Shown here: positions 30,163-38,516 of the stretch, piece after piece
How the letters are laid out: every line of letters starts with the position of its first letter
Position numbering within the stretch: the first letter of the stretch is position 1
Assembly: GCF_030504625.1 (NCBI RefSeq)
Contig: NZ_JAUKWH010000006.1
Span: 120,354-184,353, forward strand
Direction of reading: 5' to 3'
Source of the DNA: Neisseria sp. MVDL19-042950
GTDB lineage: Bacteria > Pseudomonadota > Gammaproteobacteria > Burkholderiales > Neisseriaceae
Length of the DNA stretch: 64,000 nt
Translations under genes and position numbers: made by a program
Notes under the pieces: model-generated
Databases searched by the model: none
Told to the model about the DNA's origin: nothing
What the model saw: only the letters and a program-made list of their open reading frames with translations

Positions 30163-31155
30163 ATGGAACAAACCAAACATCACCCGACACCACCCAAAGT
30201 TATGAATAACCGTGTAACACACTACAACGGTATCAATTACTACTATAACAAATTAGGGAATGTCATTTGTCGAGAAACTCAAGGCATCATTCAAAATCTG
30301 CATTACGACTTGTTTGACCAGCTTGTAAAAATAGAAACCTTTACCAAGCTTGAAGACGGCACATGGGAAAAAGACACATGGGGATACGAATACGATACCT
30401 TACGCTGCCGTACCAAAAAAGCCAAAATTCTTGACGATAACACACAAACCAATATCACCGAATTTCTTTGGGACGGCTCGCGCCTGTTTCAAGAGATTTA
30501 CGCCAACGGGCGTTACACCTATACCTATGCCGACCAAAACAGCTACGAACCTTTAGCCCAAGTTCACAATTGGACAAATACAGAAGGCGAAACCAATGAA
30601 ACCATCTTCTATTTTCATTGTGATCAAGCAGGCTCTCCTCGCGAGATGACAGATAAAGATGGTAATTTAGTATGGTATGGTAAATACCGCGCATGGGGGC
30701 AGTTAACTTTTGCAGAATCCCTTGTTCCGAATGTTCATCAGCCTTTCAGACTGCAAGGGCAATATTACGACCCCGAATCAGGCCTGCATTACAATTTTCA
30801 TCGTTATTACGATCCTAATTTTGGCAGATTTATAACCCAAGACCCGATAGGCTTGGCAGGAGGAAGCAATGCCTATTTTGCTTTTCCGAATGCGCAAACT
30901 TGGGCTGATCCTTTGGGGTTGGCGACACTAAAAATTAATGGCCGAATAATACGGGTTCATGCTAACGATGTTGATCCATTTCCAAGTATGCCACATGGAC
31001 ATATTTATGATGAAAATCTTGTTGTTGATAAAGATGGAAGAATTTATCGCGCAGGAAAATGCCATTCAGTAAGTGATAGTGTTGGAAGCTTGAGTAAAAA
31101 GGAAATAAAAGTATGGCAAAAATGGTTAAAACAACAGGGATTTAATTTGGATTAA
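30163..31155 (+). CDS. Orphan Rhs core fragment with C-terminal toxin candidate
   Basis: 330 aa. Residues ~15-240 are YD-repeat/Rhs core strands. Residues ~215-254 are the conserved Rhs boundary, YYDPNFGRFITQDPIGLAGG ending WADPLGLA. After that come 76 unique residues (255-330) containing HANDVDPFPSMPHGHIYDE and a basic helical end. This is the polymorphic toxin position. The toxin type is not recognised; the clustered His/Asp suggest an enzyme. A full Rhs is well over 1000 aa, so this is an N-terminally shortened orphan module, yet it has its own ribosome site (AGAGGA) and ATG. The tail is markedly more AT-rich than the core. Confidence 0.85.
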   Translation: MEQTKHHPTPPKVMNNRVTHYNGINYYYNKLGNVICRETQGIIQNLHYDLFDQLVKIETFTKLEDGTWEKDTWGYEYDTLRCRTKKAKILDDNTQTNITEFLWDGSRLFQEIYANGRYTYTYADQNSYEPLAQVHNWTNTEGETNETIFYFHCDQAGSPREMTDKDGNLVWYGKYRAWGQLTFAESLVPNVHQPFRLQGQYYDPESGLHYNFHRYYDPNFGRFITQDPIGLAGGSNAYFAFPNAQTWADPLGLATLKINGRIIRVHANDVDPFPSMPHGHIYDENLVVDKDGRIYRAGKCHSVSDSVGSLSKKEIKVWQKWLKQQGFNLD

Positions 31156-31186
31156 AATATAAAGAAAAGTGAATAAGGTAAAGAAT

Positions 31187-31501
31187 ATGAAATATATTTC
31201 TATAAATAAGTGGCCGGTGTCGAATTATCAAAAATTAAAAAGAATTTGGAATGAAAATTCAATTGTTAGCTTGGAAGTTGGAGAAATATCATTTTATGAT
31301 GATATGGTTTCGTTTTTGATAAATGAAAAAGATGAGTTTGCTTTTGCAATCTTATCTGAGTTGGCAGAAAAAGATAATGTACCTGTAGAAATTTTAGAAA
31401 AAATATTCTATACAGGTAATTTGTCTTGTCAAATGTCGGTTTGTAAAAATAAAAATTTACCTCATTCATTAAAATATGAATGTATGAAAATTTGCAATTA
31501 A
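31187..31501 (+). CDS. Candidate immunity protein for the Rhs toxin
   Basis: 104 aa from the ATG at 31187 (AAGG ribosome site); a GTG at 31169 is also possible. The protein is soluble, acidic and helical (FAFAILSELAEKDNVPVEILEKIFYTGNLSCQMSVCKNKNLP), with no signal peptide. It starts 31 bases after the Rhs stop on the same strand in very AT-rich DNA, the usual place for a cognate immunity gene. The function is inferred from position only. Confidence 0.6.
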   Translation: MKYISINKWPVSNYQKLKRIWNENSIVSLEVGEISFYDDMVSFLINEKDEFAFAILSELAEKDNVPVEILEKIFYTGNLSCQMSVCKNKNLPHSLKYECMKICN

Positions 31502-31569
31502 AATTAAATACAGTGATATAGATAGAAGTTTTAAAATCCAACTAAGGCATTGTACCTAAGAATAAAAAA

Positions 31570-31809
31570 ATGATTATAAGTAAATTTAAAAGAAAAGAAA
31601 ATATTACTAAATACAAAAGATTATTTCTAAGTCGCATTAGGGCCGATATCAGTTGGATAAACTTAGATATGTATCCCGATGAATTATTTGTTATGCAAGT
31701 TATAAGCCATAAAAAGAAGCATGAGGAAAGCCCTGAGCATAATAGAAACGGTATGTTTCTTTGGTGGCTTAGTAAAAAAACATTCAAAAAAAGGAAATGG
31801 AAAATTTAA
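31570..31809 (+). CDS. Small AT-rich ORF, possible orphan immunity gene fragment
   Basis: 79 aa, basic, with SWINLDMYPDELFVMQVISHKKKHEESPEH and NGMFLWWLSKK. No family recognised. Its end overlaps a second small frame (31797-31886) in a way that looks like one gene split by a frameshift. Confidence 0.4.
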   Translation: MIISKFKRKENITKYKRLFLSRIRADISWINLDMYPDELFVMQVISHKKKHEESPEHNRNGMFLWWLSKKTFKKRKWKI

Positions 31810-31886
31810 AACAACTTGCGCTTATAGATGAAGATATTTTTTTAAAAAATGAAATATTAAAAAAGATTCAAGAAAATGAATCATAA
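31797..31886 (+). CDS. 29-aa ORF, possible 3' part of a frameshifted gene
   Basis: Reads MENLKQLALIDEDIFLKNEI and nine further residues. It overlaps the preceding frame by 13 bases. It could be a real microprotein or the frameshifted tail of the 31570 gene. Confidence 0.3.
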   Translation: MENLKQLALIDEDIFLKNEILKKIQENES

Positions 31887-31913
31887 CTGACATTGTAAGA
31901 ACTCCCATTGAGT

Positions 31914-32222
31914 ATGTTAAAGCAGATTATTTTAGTCAATATATTATTGGTTATTTATGTATTGATATTTTCTCTATTATCCTTTGCCAACATAAATAAT
32001 TCTGCAATTATTTTCATCAAGTTTATTTGGTTCCACAAAGAATCGATTTTGATATTCCCTTATATTTCTTTTTTATTTTGCATTATCCATATGATTATTA
32101 TAGCAATGAAAAAAAATATTGATATTATAAAGTTTTTTCAACTTATTCTTAATGCTTTCATAATGTGTGCTGTGTGCTATATGATATTTTTCGTTGTGTT
32201 TGCCACTTTATCCAATGGCTAA
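31914..32222 (+). CDS. Small three-helix membrane protein, candidate immunity gene
   Basis: 102 aa from the ATG at 31914; a TTG at 31908 also opens the frame. Almost wholly hydrophobic, with segments at about residues 4-26, 45-65 and 73-97 and charged loops between. Very AT-rich. It ends 3 bases before the scpB start. Small polytopic proteins at this position often protect against membrane-acting toxins, but here that is only inference. Confidence 0.5.
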   Translation: MLKQIILVNILLVIYVLIFSLLSFANINNSAIIFIKFIWFHKESILIFPYISFLFCIIHMIIIAMKKNIDIIKFFQLILNAFIMCAVCYMIFFVVFATLSNG

Positions 32223-32225
32223 ACC

Positions 32226-32843
32226 ATGATCGACAAACTCCCCCCCGACGCGCTGATTGAAGCCGCGCTGCTTACCCAAACCGAACCGCTCAGCGAAAAG
32301 ACCATGTGCGAACTGTGCGTGCCGCCGTTGTCGCCCGACAAGCTGATCGATGTGCTGGCGAACTTGAAAACCCGCTGGCAAAACCGCGCTTTGCAGTTGG
32401 TGCATACGCATGAAGGCTGGCGTTTTCAGATTGCCCAAGCCGCATTCGAGCGGTTGGGCAGTTTGCAGGAACAGCGTGCGCCGCGCTATTCGCGTGCGGT
32501 GATGGAAACGCTGGCGATTATTGCCTACCAACAGCCGGTTACGCGCGGCGATATCGAAGGCATACGCGGCGTGGCGGTGTCGCAAAACGTGATGCAGACG
32601 CTGCAAGACCGCGGCTGGATTGAGGTGATCGGCCACCGCGATTCCATCGGCCGCCCCGCTTTATGGGCGACGACCAATGTGTTTTTAAGCGATTTGCAGT
32701 TGGAAAGTTTGGAAGAACTGCCGCCGCTCACTGAATTGGGCGAGCTGGTATTGCCCGATTTAATCGAGCCAGCCGAAAGCGGTGAAGAAGAAACAGAAGC
32801 CGGGCAAACCGACCCACTTCCCGAACCGCCCGTACTGAATTAG
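32226..32843 (+). CDS. scpB: Segregation and condensation protein B
   Basis: ScpB forms the bacterial condensin with SMC and ScpA. 205 aa with two winged-helix domains. The conserved RYSRAVMETLAIIAYQQPVTRGDIEGIRGVAVSQNVMQTLQDRGWIEVIGHRDSIGRPALWATT is intact. The C-terminal tail is acidic and Pro-rich. Composition returns sharply to the genome norm here, right after the AT-rich island. scpA is not adjacent. Confidence 0.94.
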   Translation: MIDKLPPDALIEAALLTQTEPLSEKTMCELCVPPLSPDKLIDVLANLKTRWQNRALQLVHTHEGWRFQIAQAAFERLGSLQEQRAPRYSRAVMETLAIIAYQQPVTRGDIEGIRGVAVSQNVMQTLQDRGWIEVIGHRDSIGRPALWATTNVFLSDLQLESLEELPPLTELGELVLPDLIEPAESGEEETEAGQTDPLPEPPVLN

Positions 32844-32900
32844 CAGCTAGGTCAGATACTTGTATTCGACTTACGGTTAAATTAATTTCAGACGGCCTTA
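32842..32900. repeat. Partial, degraded copy of the 103-bp REP-like unit
   Basis: Matches the second half of the units below: an imperfect GTCAGATAC/GTATTCGAC palindrome, then the ACGGTTAAATTAATTTCAGACGG tail (in part). It begins at the scpB stop codon. Confidence 0.55.
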
Positions 32901-32924
32901 CTTGAAAAAACGATATGCCCGTCA

Positions 32925-32945
32925 TACTCGGGCTTGACCCGAGTA
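32925..32945. repeat. Short hairpin repeat
   Basis: TACTCGGG and CCCGAGTA around a 5-base loop. It lies between the partial and the first full REP-like unit. Confidence 0.5.
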
Positions 32946-32960
32946 TCCCGCATCTCTGTA

Positions 32961-33063
32961 AGCAGTAGGTCGGATTCTTGAATCCGACAAAATCGCCGAA
33001 TACCATTGTTTGTCGGATACAAGTATCCGACCTACGGCTGAATTAATTTCAGATGGCCTCACA
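32961..33063. repeat. REP-like double-palindrome unit, copy 1
   Basis: 103 bases holding two 9-bp-stem palindromes: GTCGGATTC-TT-GAATCCGAC and GTCGGATAC-AA-GTATCCGAC. It ends in a DUS with one mismatch (CAGATGGCC). Confidence 0.8.
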
Positions 33064-33071
33064 GCAGAAGC

Positions 33072-33174
33072 AGCAGTAGGTCGGATTCTCGAATCCGACA
33101 AAATCGCCGAATACCATCGTTTGTCGGATACAAGTATCTGACCTACGGCTGAATTAATTTCAGACGGCCTCACA
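33072..33174. repeat. REP-like double-palindrome unit, copy 2
   Basis: Same length and layout as copy 1, with four base differences. Here the terminal DUS is intact (CAGACGGCC), while one palindrome arm has a mismatch (GTATCTGAC). Confidence 0.8.
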
Positions 33175-33287
33175 GATATAAAAGGCCGTCTGAAAACCTA
33201 TCTCTTATCTATTTTTAACAACCCTTCCTGCCGCAAAAGCCGCAGAAGAACCGTTTTCCTTTCAGGAAAATGCGTTAGGAGACCTTA

Positions 33288-34307
33288 GTGAACACCAAAA
33301 AAATCTCAAGCAAACGTGAATTGCGCGACGGCGCACCGGCCAAGAAAACGGCTGCCCGCAAAAACACAGGCAAGTTTTCAGACGGCCTCAAGAATAAAAC
33401 GGTCGTAAAAGAAGCCTCAGGCAAACCCGCCGCGCCGAAAACGCAGGCTTCACGCGCCAAAAAACTGGTGGTGCGCAATCCCAATCAAAAAATCATGGAA
33501 CGCGCCCGCGATTTGAAAGAAAAACGTGTCGATTTAGACAGCTTCGAGCCGGTGCGCCTGCAAAAAGCCCTTGCCGCATCGGGCGTGGGTTCGCGCCGTG
33601 AAATGGAAGACTGGATTACGCAGGGCGCGGTTACCGTCAACGGCAAAACCGCCCGGCTTGGCGACAAAGTTTCGCCGGAAGACCAAGTTACCGTTAAAGG
33701 CAACGTGATTAAGCTCAAATGGCCCGACCGCCTGCCGCGCATCATTCTCTATTACAAGCAAGAAGGCGAAATCGTGTCGCGCGACGACCCACAAGGCCGC
33801 GTGAGCATTTTCGACCGCCTGCCGCAAGCCGCCAGCAGCCGTTGGGTGGCTATCGGCCGTTTGGACATCAACACCAGCGGCCTGTTGATCCTCACCACAT
33901 CGGGCGAACTGGTCAACCGCTTCGCCCACCCCAGCTTTGAAGTCGAGCGCGAATACGCCGTGCGCGTGTTGGGCGAGCTTTCCACCGAACAGATGAAAAT
34001 GCTCACGGAAGAAGGCGTGATGCTGGAAGACGGTTTGGCCAAAGTGGAACGCATCTACGAGCAGGGCGGCGAAGGTGCCAACAAATGGTATAACGTGGTG
34101 ATCAAAGAAGGCCGCAACCGCGAAGTGCGCCGTATTTTCGAGAGCCAAGGTTTAACCGTAAGCCGTTTGGTGCGCGTCGGCTTCGGCCCCATCGGTTTGC
34201 CGAACCGCTTGAAACGCGGCCAATTTTACGAGCTGAACCCGGCCGAAGTCGCCAACATTATGAAATGGGCAGACATGTCGCTGCCGGGTGAGCGTCGCCG
34301 CAGATAA
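33288..34307 (+). CDS. rluB: 23S rRNA pseudouridine(2605) synthase
   Basis: 339 aa with a GTG start at 33288. The first ~85 residues are a Lys/Ala-rich extension that includes an in-frame DUS (KFSDGLK). An S4 domain follows (RLQKALAASGVGSRREMEDWITQGAVTVNGK), then the catalytic domain with the active Asp in AIGRLDINTSGLLILTTSGELVNRFAHPSFEVEREYAVRV. KEGRNREVRRIFESQGLTVSRLVRVGFGPI is the RluB/E/F signature. Assigned to RluB by length and extension. Confidence 0.92.
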   Translation: MNTKKISSKRELRDGAPAKKTAARKNTGKFSDGLKNKTVVKEASGKPAAPKTQASRAKKLVVRNPNQKIMERARDLKEKRVDLDSFEPVRLQKALAASGVGSRREMEDWITQGAVTVNGKTARLGDKVSPEDQVTVKGNVIKLKWPDRLPRIILYYKQEGEIVSRDDPQGRVSIFDRLPQAASSRWVAIGRLDINTSGLLILTTSGELVNRFAHPSFEVEREYAVRVLGELSTEQMKMLTEEGVMLEDGLAKVERIYEQGGEGANKWYNVVIKEGRNREVRRIFESQGLTVSRLVRVGFGPIGLPNRLKRGQFYELNPAEVANIMKWADMSLPGERRRR

Positions 34308-34318
34308 AGTGGGATTAA

Positions 34319-34360
34319 GTAACAGGCCGTCTGAAAATTTGTTTTCAGACGGCCTGTTAC
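34319..34360. terminator. DUS palindrome terminator
   Basis: A perfect 19-bp stem around AACAGGCCGTCTGAAAA with a 4-base loop, between convergent rluB and the nitronate monooxygenase gene. Confidence 0.8.
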
Positions 34361-34404
34361 TTAAGCTGCGGTGCTTTCAAGCAAATATGGCTTCGGAGCA
34401 AGAA

Positions 34405-35580
34405 TCAACCTGTTTGACGTTGCTCCATCACGCAGCCATGCAACAGATATTCGATGGTTTCTCGAACGCTTTTGATGGCATTGTCGAAAGGTAGCGGATC
34501 TTTGCCGCGGAAAAACAGGCCCTTATCCACTTCTCCGCGCCATGCGGCCGCCAGTTGGATGTCGATACAGAATTGACCTACTTTTTCCAAACCGTCGCGC
34601 AGACCACAGACGGAAAGGCAGTTGATGCCTTGGGTACAGCGGCGCGGGTCTGCTTTGGCATTGGCTTGTAGTTTGGCTTCGCGTTTGATGTAGTTGTCGA
34701 GGAATTTGGTACGCACTCCGCGGGCAGGCAGACCTGCAACCGACATAAATTCAACCACTTGCTCTACCGGTGCGCCTGCCAGTGTTTTCTTAAAGTTGAG
34801 ATGGGCATCGCCTTCGTGGGTAACGGCAAATGCCGTACCGATTTGCACGGCGGATGCTCCCCATTCTTTCAGGGCGGTGGTGATTTTTTCAAAATTGGCC
34901 ATGCCGCCTGCCAAAATCAACGGTATTTTTTCGCTTTCCAATCCCAGTTTTTTGAAAACTTCAAATGTTTCTTCAATCACGCGTTTGAATTCGAATTTCG
35001 GATCATTAACGCCGTCAACGGTCATAGCGCCCAAGTGCCCCGCTGCATGTGCGGGGTGTTCCACAACGATGGCATCGGGCAATATGCCTTTTTTCATCCA
35101 GCGTTTCAGCACGATGTTGATACCGCGTGATTCGGAAAGAATCGGCAGCAGGGCAACGTCTTTGTGATAGCCTTCGGTCATTTCCGGCAAGTCGAGCGGC
35201 AGGCCGGCACCCATTACGATAGCGTCCGCACCCGATTCGCAGGCTTGGCGCACTAAGGCCTGGTGGTCTTTAACCGCTTTCATCACGTTAACGGCAATCA
35301 TGCCTTTGCCTTGTGTGGCGGCTTTGGCTTTCTGAATTTCTCGATCGAGTGCGATGTGGTTGAGTTTGCAGTATTTTTCTTCAGTAGGGTTGATTTTCGA
35401 CTCGGCGAGCAAGTCTTCATGCAGATGGCGCAAATCTACGCTGGCAATCGTGCCGACACCGTTTTCACGAGCCACTGCGCTGGATAATTTGGATGCGGAT
35501 ACGCCTACGCCCATGCCGCCCTGCACAATCGGAATAAGTGATTTGCCACGGATAATCAAAGGGTCGAAATCGTGTTGCAT
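34405..35580 (-). CDS. Nitronate monooxygenase (NPD family)
   Basis: A 391-aa FMN-dependent TIM-barrel protein of the 2-nitropropane dioxygenase family, which oxidises alkyl nitronates. The N-terminus IRGKSLIPIVQGGMGVGVSASKLSSAVARENGVGTIAS is typical. DAIVVEHPAHAAGHLG carries the position of the catalytic His, and LILAGGMANFEKITTALKEWGASAVQIGTAFAVTHEG the FMN phosphate site. The C-terminal Cys-rich RRCTQGINCLSVCGLRDGL is an unusual feature that could bind metal. Native substrate unknown. Confidence 0.88.
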   Translation of the reverse strand: MQHDFDPLIIRGKSLIPIVQGGMGVGVSASKLSSAVARENGVGTIASVDLRHLHEDLLAESKINPTEEKYCKLNHIALDREIQKAKAATQGKGMIAVNVMKAVKDHQALVRQACESGADAIVMGAGLPLDLPEMTEGYHKDVALLPILSESRGINIVLKRWMKKGILPDAIVVEHPAHAAGHLGAMTVDGVNDPKFEFKRVIEETFEVFKKLGLESEKIPLILAGGMANFEKITTALKEWGASAVQIGTAFAVTHEGDAHLNFKKTLAGAPVEQVVEFMSVAGLPARGVRTKFLDNYIKREAKLQANAKADPRRCTQGINCLSVCGLRDGLEKVGQFCIDIQLAAAWRGEVDKGLFFRGKDPLPFDNAIKSVRETIEYLLHGCVMEQRQTG

Positions 35581-35912
35581 GTATGCTTCCTTTATAGAGT
35601 AAGCAGATTTCTCGAAATGGGGCAGGGGCGGGGAATTTTGTAGTGGATGGATAGTGTTTCCGCTTTGGGAGACAGAACCGCATTTCGTGAAACAGTTGAT
35701 GTGTTTTGTCGATGTGTGTTTAAAAGCTTAGGCATTATACTCTAGCATCTGCCAAAATTAGAGTAAAACTATAGTTTTTTTATTTCAGATGGTTGTAAAA
35801 TTAAGTTATTGCCGATTAACTATTTGTTAGAACAATATTTTTTGGATTTAAGCAAGTGAAAAAGGCCGTCTGAAACTGTTGTTCAGACGGCCTTTCGAGT
35901 ATAGATAAAAAT
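35581..35912. other. Intergenic region upstream of the nitronate monooxygenase gene
   Basis: 332 bases. The AT-rich middle (about 35720-35850) should hold the minus-strand promoter. The DUS terminator of the next gene closes the far end. No gene seen. Confidence 0.45.
35861..35895 (-). terminator. DUS hairpin after pbpG
   Basis: AAAGGCCGTCTGAA and its complement with a short loop, 18 bases beyond the minus-strand stop. Confidence 0.7.
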
Positions 35913-36866
35913 TTAAGAACGACGTTGCAGCATCCAAGATTCGATTTGACGGGCATCGTTTACACGGCTGAGCGAAGAAGGGGCATTCAGCAGCACGATG
36001 GTAATCGGTTGGTTTTGCACATTCGCTTTTACAACCATAGAACGGCCGGCTTCGCGAATGTAGCCTGTTTTTTGCAGCTCGATATTCCAGCTGCCTTCGC
36101 GAACGAGGGCATTGGAATTTTTATAGCTTTGGCGGCGGCCGTTGTTGGTATAAACCGATCCGTAGTTGGAAGTGCTGTTACGGCGGATAACGGCATATTT
36201 GCTGGCGGCTTGAACCATTTTGCTCAGGTCGTTGGCCGTAGATACGTTACGGAAATCCAAGCCGGTGGGTTCGTAGAAACGGGTGCTGGACATACCGAGG
36301 CTTTGTGCTTTGCGGTTCATGGCGTTCACGAAAGCGGATATACCGCCGGGGTAGCTGCGCCCGAGTGCGTGGGTGGCGCGGTTCTCGCTGCTCATCAGGC
36401 TCAAATGCAGCAGTTCGCCGCGGGTTAAGGTGGTGCCGATGCTCAAACGGCTGCCGGTACCTTTCAAACGGTCGATTTCATCTGGCGTGATGGTGATGGC
36501 TTCGTTCATGTTTTGATTGGCATCCAGCACCACCATTGCAGTCATCAGCTTAGAGATGGAGGCAATCGGCATCACACGGTTGGGGTTTTTCTGATAAAGC
36601 ACTTCGCCGGTTTTATCATTAATAATCAGTGCAGATTGGGAAGACAGCAACGGGCCGGCAACGGCAGCCTGCGCTTCAATCCGTTCTTCGATATTCATTG
36701 CGGCAAATGCACCCAACGGATCATCTTGGGTGGGGAAGTTCTGCTCTAAGAATTGGCCTAAAATGTCTAAATCATCGGCGGACGCGGGAAGAGTAAAAGC
36801 AGCCATGCTGATGCTCAGGCAAATCGCGGCTGCTTTTTTGGTTATGCGGATAATCGGCATATTCAT
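35913..36866 (-). CDS. pbpG: D-alanyl-D-alanine endopeptidase (PBP7 type)
   Basis: A periplasmic penicillin-binding protein that cuts peptidoglycan cross-links, 317 aa. The signal peptide ends near LPASA (residue 30). The active-site triad is complete: SISK with Ser103/Lys106, SEN at 160-162, and KTG at 266-268. DKTGEVLYQKNPNRVMPIASISKLMTAMVVLDA is the family block. There is no C-terminal membrane anchor, as in PBP7 and unlike PBP5. Confidence 0.9.
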   Translation of the reverse strand: MNMPIIRITKKAAAICLSISMAAFTLPASADDLDILGQFLEQNFPTQDDPLGAFAAMNIEERIEAQAAVAGPLLSSQSALIINDKTGEVLYQKNPNRVMPIASISKLMTAMVVLDANQNMNEAITITPDEIDRLKGTGSRLSIGTTLTRGELLHLSLMSSENRATHALGRSYPGGISAFVNAMNRKAQSLGMSSTRFYEPTGLDFRNVSTANDLSKMVQAASKYAVIRRNSTSNYGSVYTNNGRRQSYKNSNALVREGSWNIELQKTGYIREAGRSMVVKANVQNQPITIVLLNAPSSLSRVNDARQIESWMLQRRS

Positions 36867-37051
36867 ATTCCATTATTTTCAAGATTAATATGCGGTAACT
36901 TTATGTATTATTGATTAAATTTGAGCGGCTTGTAAAGCAAGGGCGGTAAATTTTTCACTTTTTACCGTCATATTTTACGTAAACGGTACACTTTCCCCGA
37001 TAAAAGGCCGTCTGAAAAACTGTAATTTGCATTATTTGTTGCCAATGTCGT

Positions 37052-37080
37052 TTGATAAACGGGCGGATACTTATTATACT
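37052..37080 (+). promoter_or_regulatory. Sigma-70 type promoter upstream of clpX
   Basis: TTGATA at 37052-37057, a 17-base spacer and TATACT at 37075-37080, about 65 bases before the clpX ATG. Confidence 0.55.
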
Positions 37081-37145
37081 TATTTGTTCGAATTTACTAA
37101 ACGGGCAATGCCCGACGGCAATTTAATTTTAAAAGATACGGAAAT

Positions 37146-38441
37146 ATGTCTGACGAAAAGCGTTCCTGCTCGTTTTGCGGCAAGCCCGAGCATGAAGTAA
37201 AAAACCTGATTGAAGGCGAACATGCCTTTATCTGCAATGAGTGTGTGGAAACCTGCGGCATTATGCTGCAAAGCCAGCATGATCACACGGATGCTCATGA
37301 AACCGATGTGCAGGGCGTTCAGGACAAGCTGCCTACTCCTGCCGAAATTGTCGCCAATCTGAACGACCATGTTATCGGTCAGGAGCAGGCAAAAAAGGCT
37401 CTTGCGGTGGCGGTATACAACCATTACAAGCGTTTGCGCCATCCAAAGAGCAGCGGCAACGTGGAATTGTCTAAAAGCAATATTCTGTTGATAGGACCTA
37501 CTGGTTCGGGTAAAACGCTGCTGGCGCAATCGTTGGCGCGTAAATTGGATGTTCCTTTTGTAATGGCCGATGCTACTACGCTGACCGAAGCCGGTTATGT
37601 GGGCGAAGATGTCGAGCAGATTATTACCAAATTGTTGGGCAAATGTGATTTCGACGTGGAAAAAGCCCAGCGCGGCATTGTTTATATTGACGAAATCGAC
37701 AAAATTTCCCGTAAGAGCGACAATCCTTCGATTACCCGCGACGTTTCCGGCGAAGGGGTACAGCAGGCTTTGTTGAAGTTGATTGAAGGTACTGTGGCTT
37801 CGGTGCCTCCGCAAGGCGGGCGCAAGCATCCGAATCAGGAGTTTATCAACGTCGATACCACCAATATTCTGTTTATTTGCGGCGGTGCGTTTGCCGGTTT
37901 GGAAAAAGTGATTCGCCAGCGTACGGAAAAAGGCGGCATCGGTTTCGGTGCGGTTGTGAGCAGCAAAGACGAGAATGCCGACATCACCACTTTATTTGAA
38001 ACCGTCGAGCCGGAAGATTTGATTAAATTCGGTTTGATTCCCGAGCTGATCGGCCGTCTGCCGGTGATTGCTACTTTGGCGGAATTGGATGAAGACGCGC
38101 TGATTAATATTTTGACCGAGCCGAAAAACGCTTTGGTTAAACAATATCAAGCTTTGTTCGGCATGGAAAATGTTGAATTGGAAGTGTTGCCCTCGGCTTT
38201 ACGCAGTATTGCAAAACAGGCGATGGAGCGCAAAACAGGTGCGCGCGGTCTGCGTTCGATTGTAGAGCGTTGTCTGCTGGAAACCATGTATATGCTGCCT
38301 GATTTGAAAGGCGTGAAAAAAGTTGTGATTAATGAAAATGTGATTGAAAAAGGCGAGCAGCCGAAGTTGTTGTTGGCCGATGGCAGCGAATACAAATTGG
38401 GCGGTGAAGATAAAACGAAAAGCCGTAAACCGGCTGCGTAA
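37146..38441 (+). CDS. clpX: ATP-dependent Clp protease ATP-binding subunit ClpX
   Basis: A AAA+ unfoldase that feeds ClpP, 431 aa. The N-terminal zinc domain has Cys8, 11, 30 and 33. Walker A GPTGSGKT is at 117-124, and Walker [11 protein letters not shown], the pore region and a ClpP-docking loop with GGIGFGA are present. It is transcribed alone; clpP lies 12 kb away behind tig, so the usual tig-clpP-clpX order is split. Confidence 0.97.
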   Translation: MSDEKRSCSFCGKPEHEVKNLIEGEHAFICNECVETCGIMLQSQHDHTDAHETDVQGVQDKLPTPAEIVANLNDHVIGQEQAKKALAVAVYNHYKRLRHPKSSGNVELSKSNILLIGPTGSGKTLLAQSLARKLDVPFVMADATTLTEAGYVGEDVEQIITKLLGKCDFDVEKAQRGIVYIDEIDKISRKSDNPSITRDVSGEGVQQALLKLIEGTVASVPPQGGRKHPNQEFINVDTTNILFICGGAFAGLEKVIRQRTEKGGIGFGAVVSSKDENADITTLFETVEPEDLIKFGLIPELIGRLPVIATLAELDEDALINILTEPKNALVKQYQALFGMENVELEVLPSALRSIAKQAMERKTGARGLRSIVERCLLETMYMLPDLKGVKKVVINENVIEKGEQPKLLLADGSEYKLGGEDKTKSRKPAA

Positions 38442-38463
38442 CATCGTTTATCGTTCGATTGGC

Positions 38464-38499
38464 AAAGAGGCCGTCTGAAAGTTTTCAGACGGCCTCTTT
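38464..38499. terminator. DUS palindrome terminator
   Basis: A 17-bp stem AAAGAGGCCGTCTGAAA with a 2-base loop between convergent clpX and the outer-membrane factor gene. Confidence 0.8.
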
Positions 38500-38516
38500 T
38501 GTATCAAAACACCGCC

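Larger units (their letters stand above)
32844..33287. other. 444-base repeat-filled gap between scpB and rluB
   Basis: Contains one partial and two full REP-like units, one separate hairpin and several DUS words, and no gene. The rluB promoter should lie near 33200-33260. Confidence 0.7.

Noticed and set aside
30163..31155. Possibility that the Rhs fragment is a MafB-type secreted toxin
   Set aside because: No signal peptide and no MafB N-terminal domain; the conserved boundary is that of Rhs proteins.
32236..32250. Run of seven C near the start of scpB as a phase-variation tract
   Set aside because: The gene is a housekeeping condensin subunit, and the run falls on Leu-Pro-Pro codons; short tracts like this arise by chance.
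32842..33195. Repeated palindromes considered as a CRISPR array
   Set aside because: Units are 103 bp with internal symmetry and near-identical throughout; there are no unique spacers and no cas genes.
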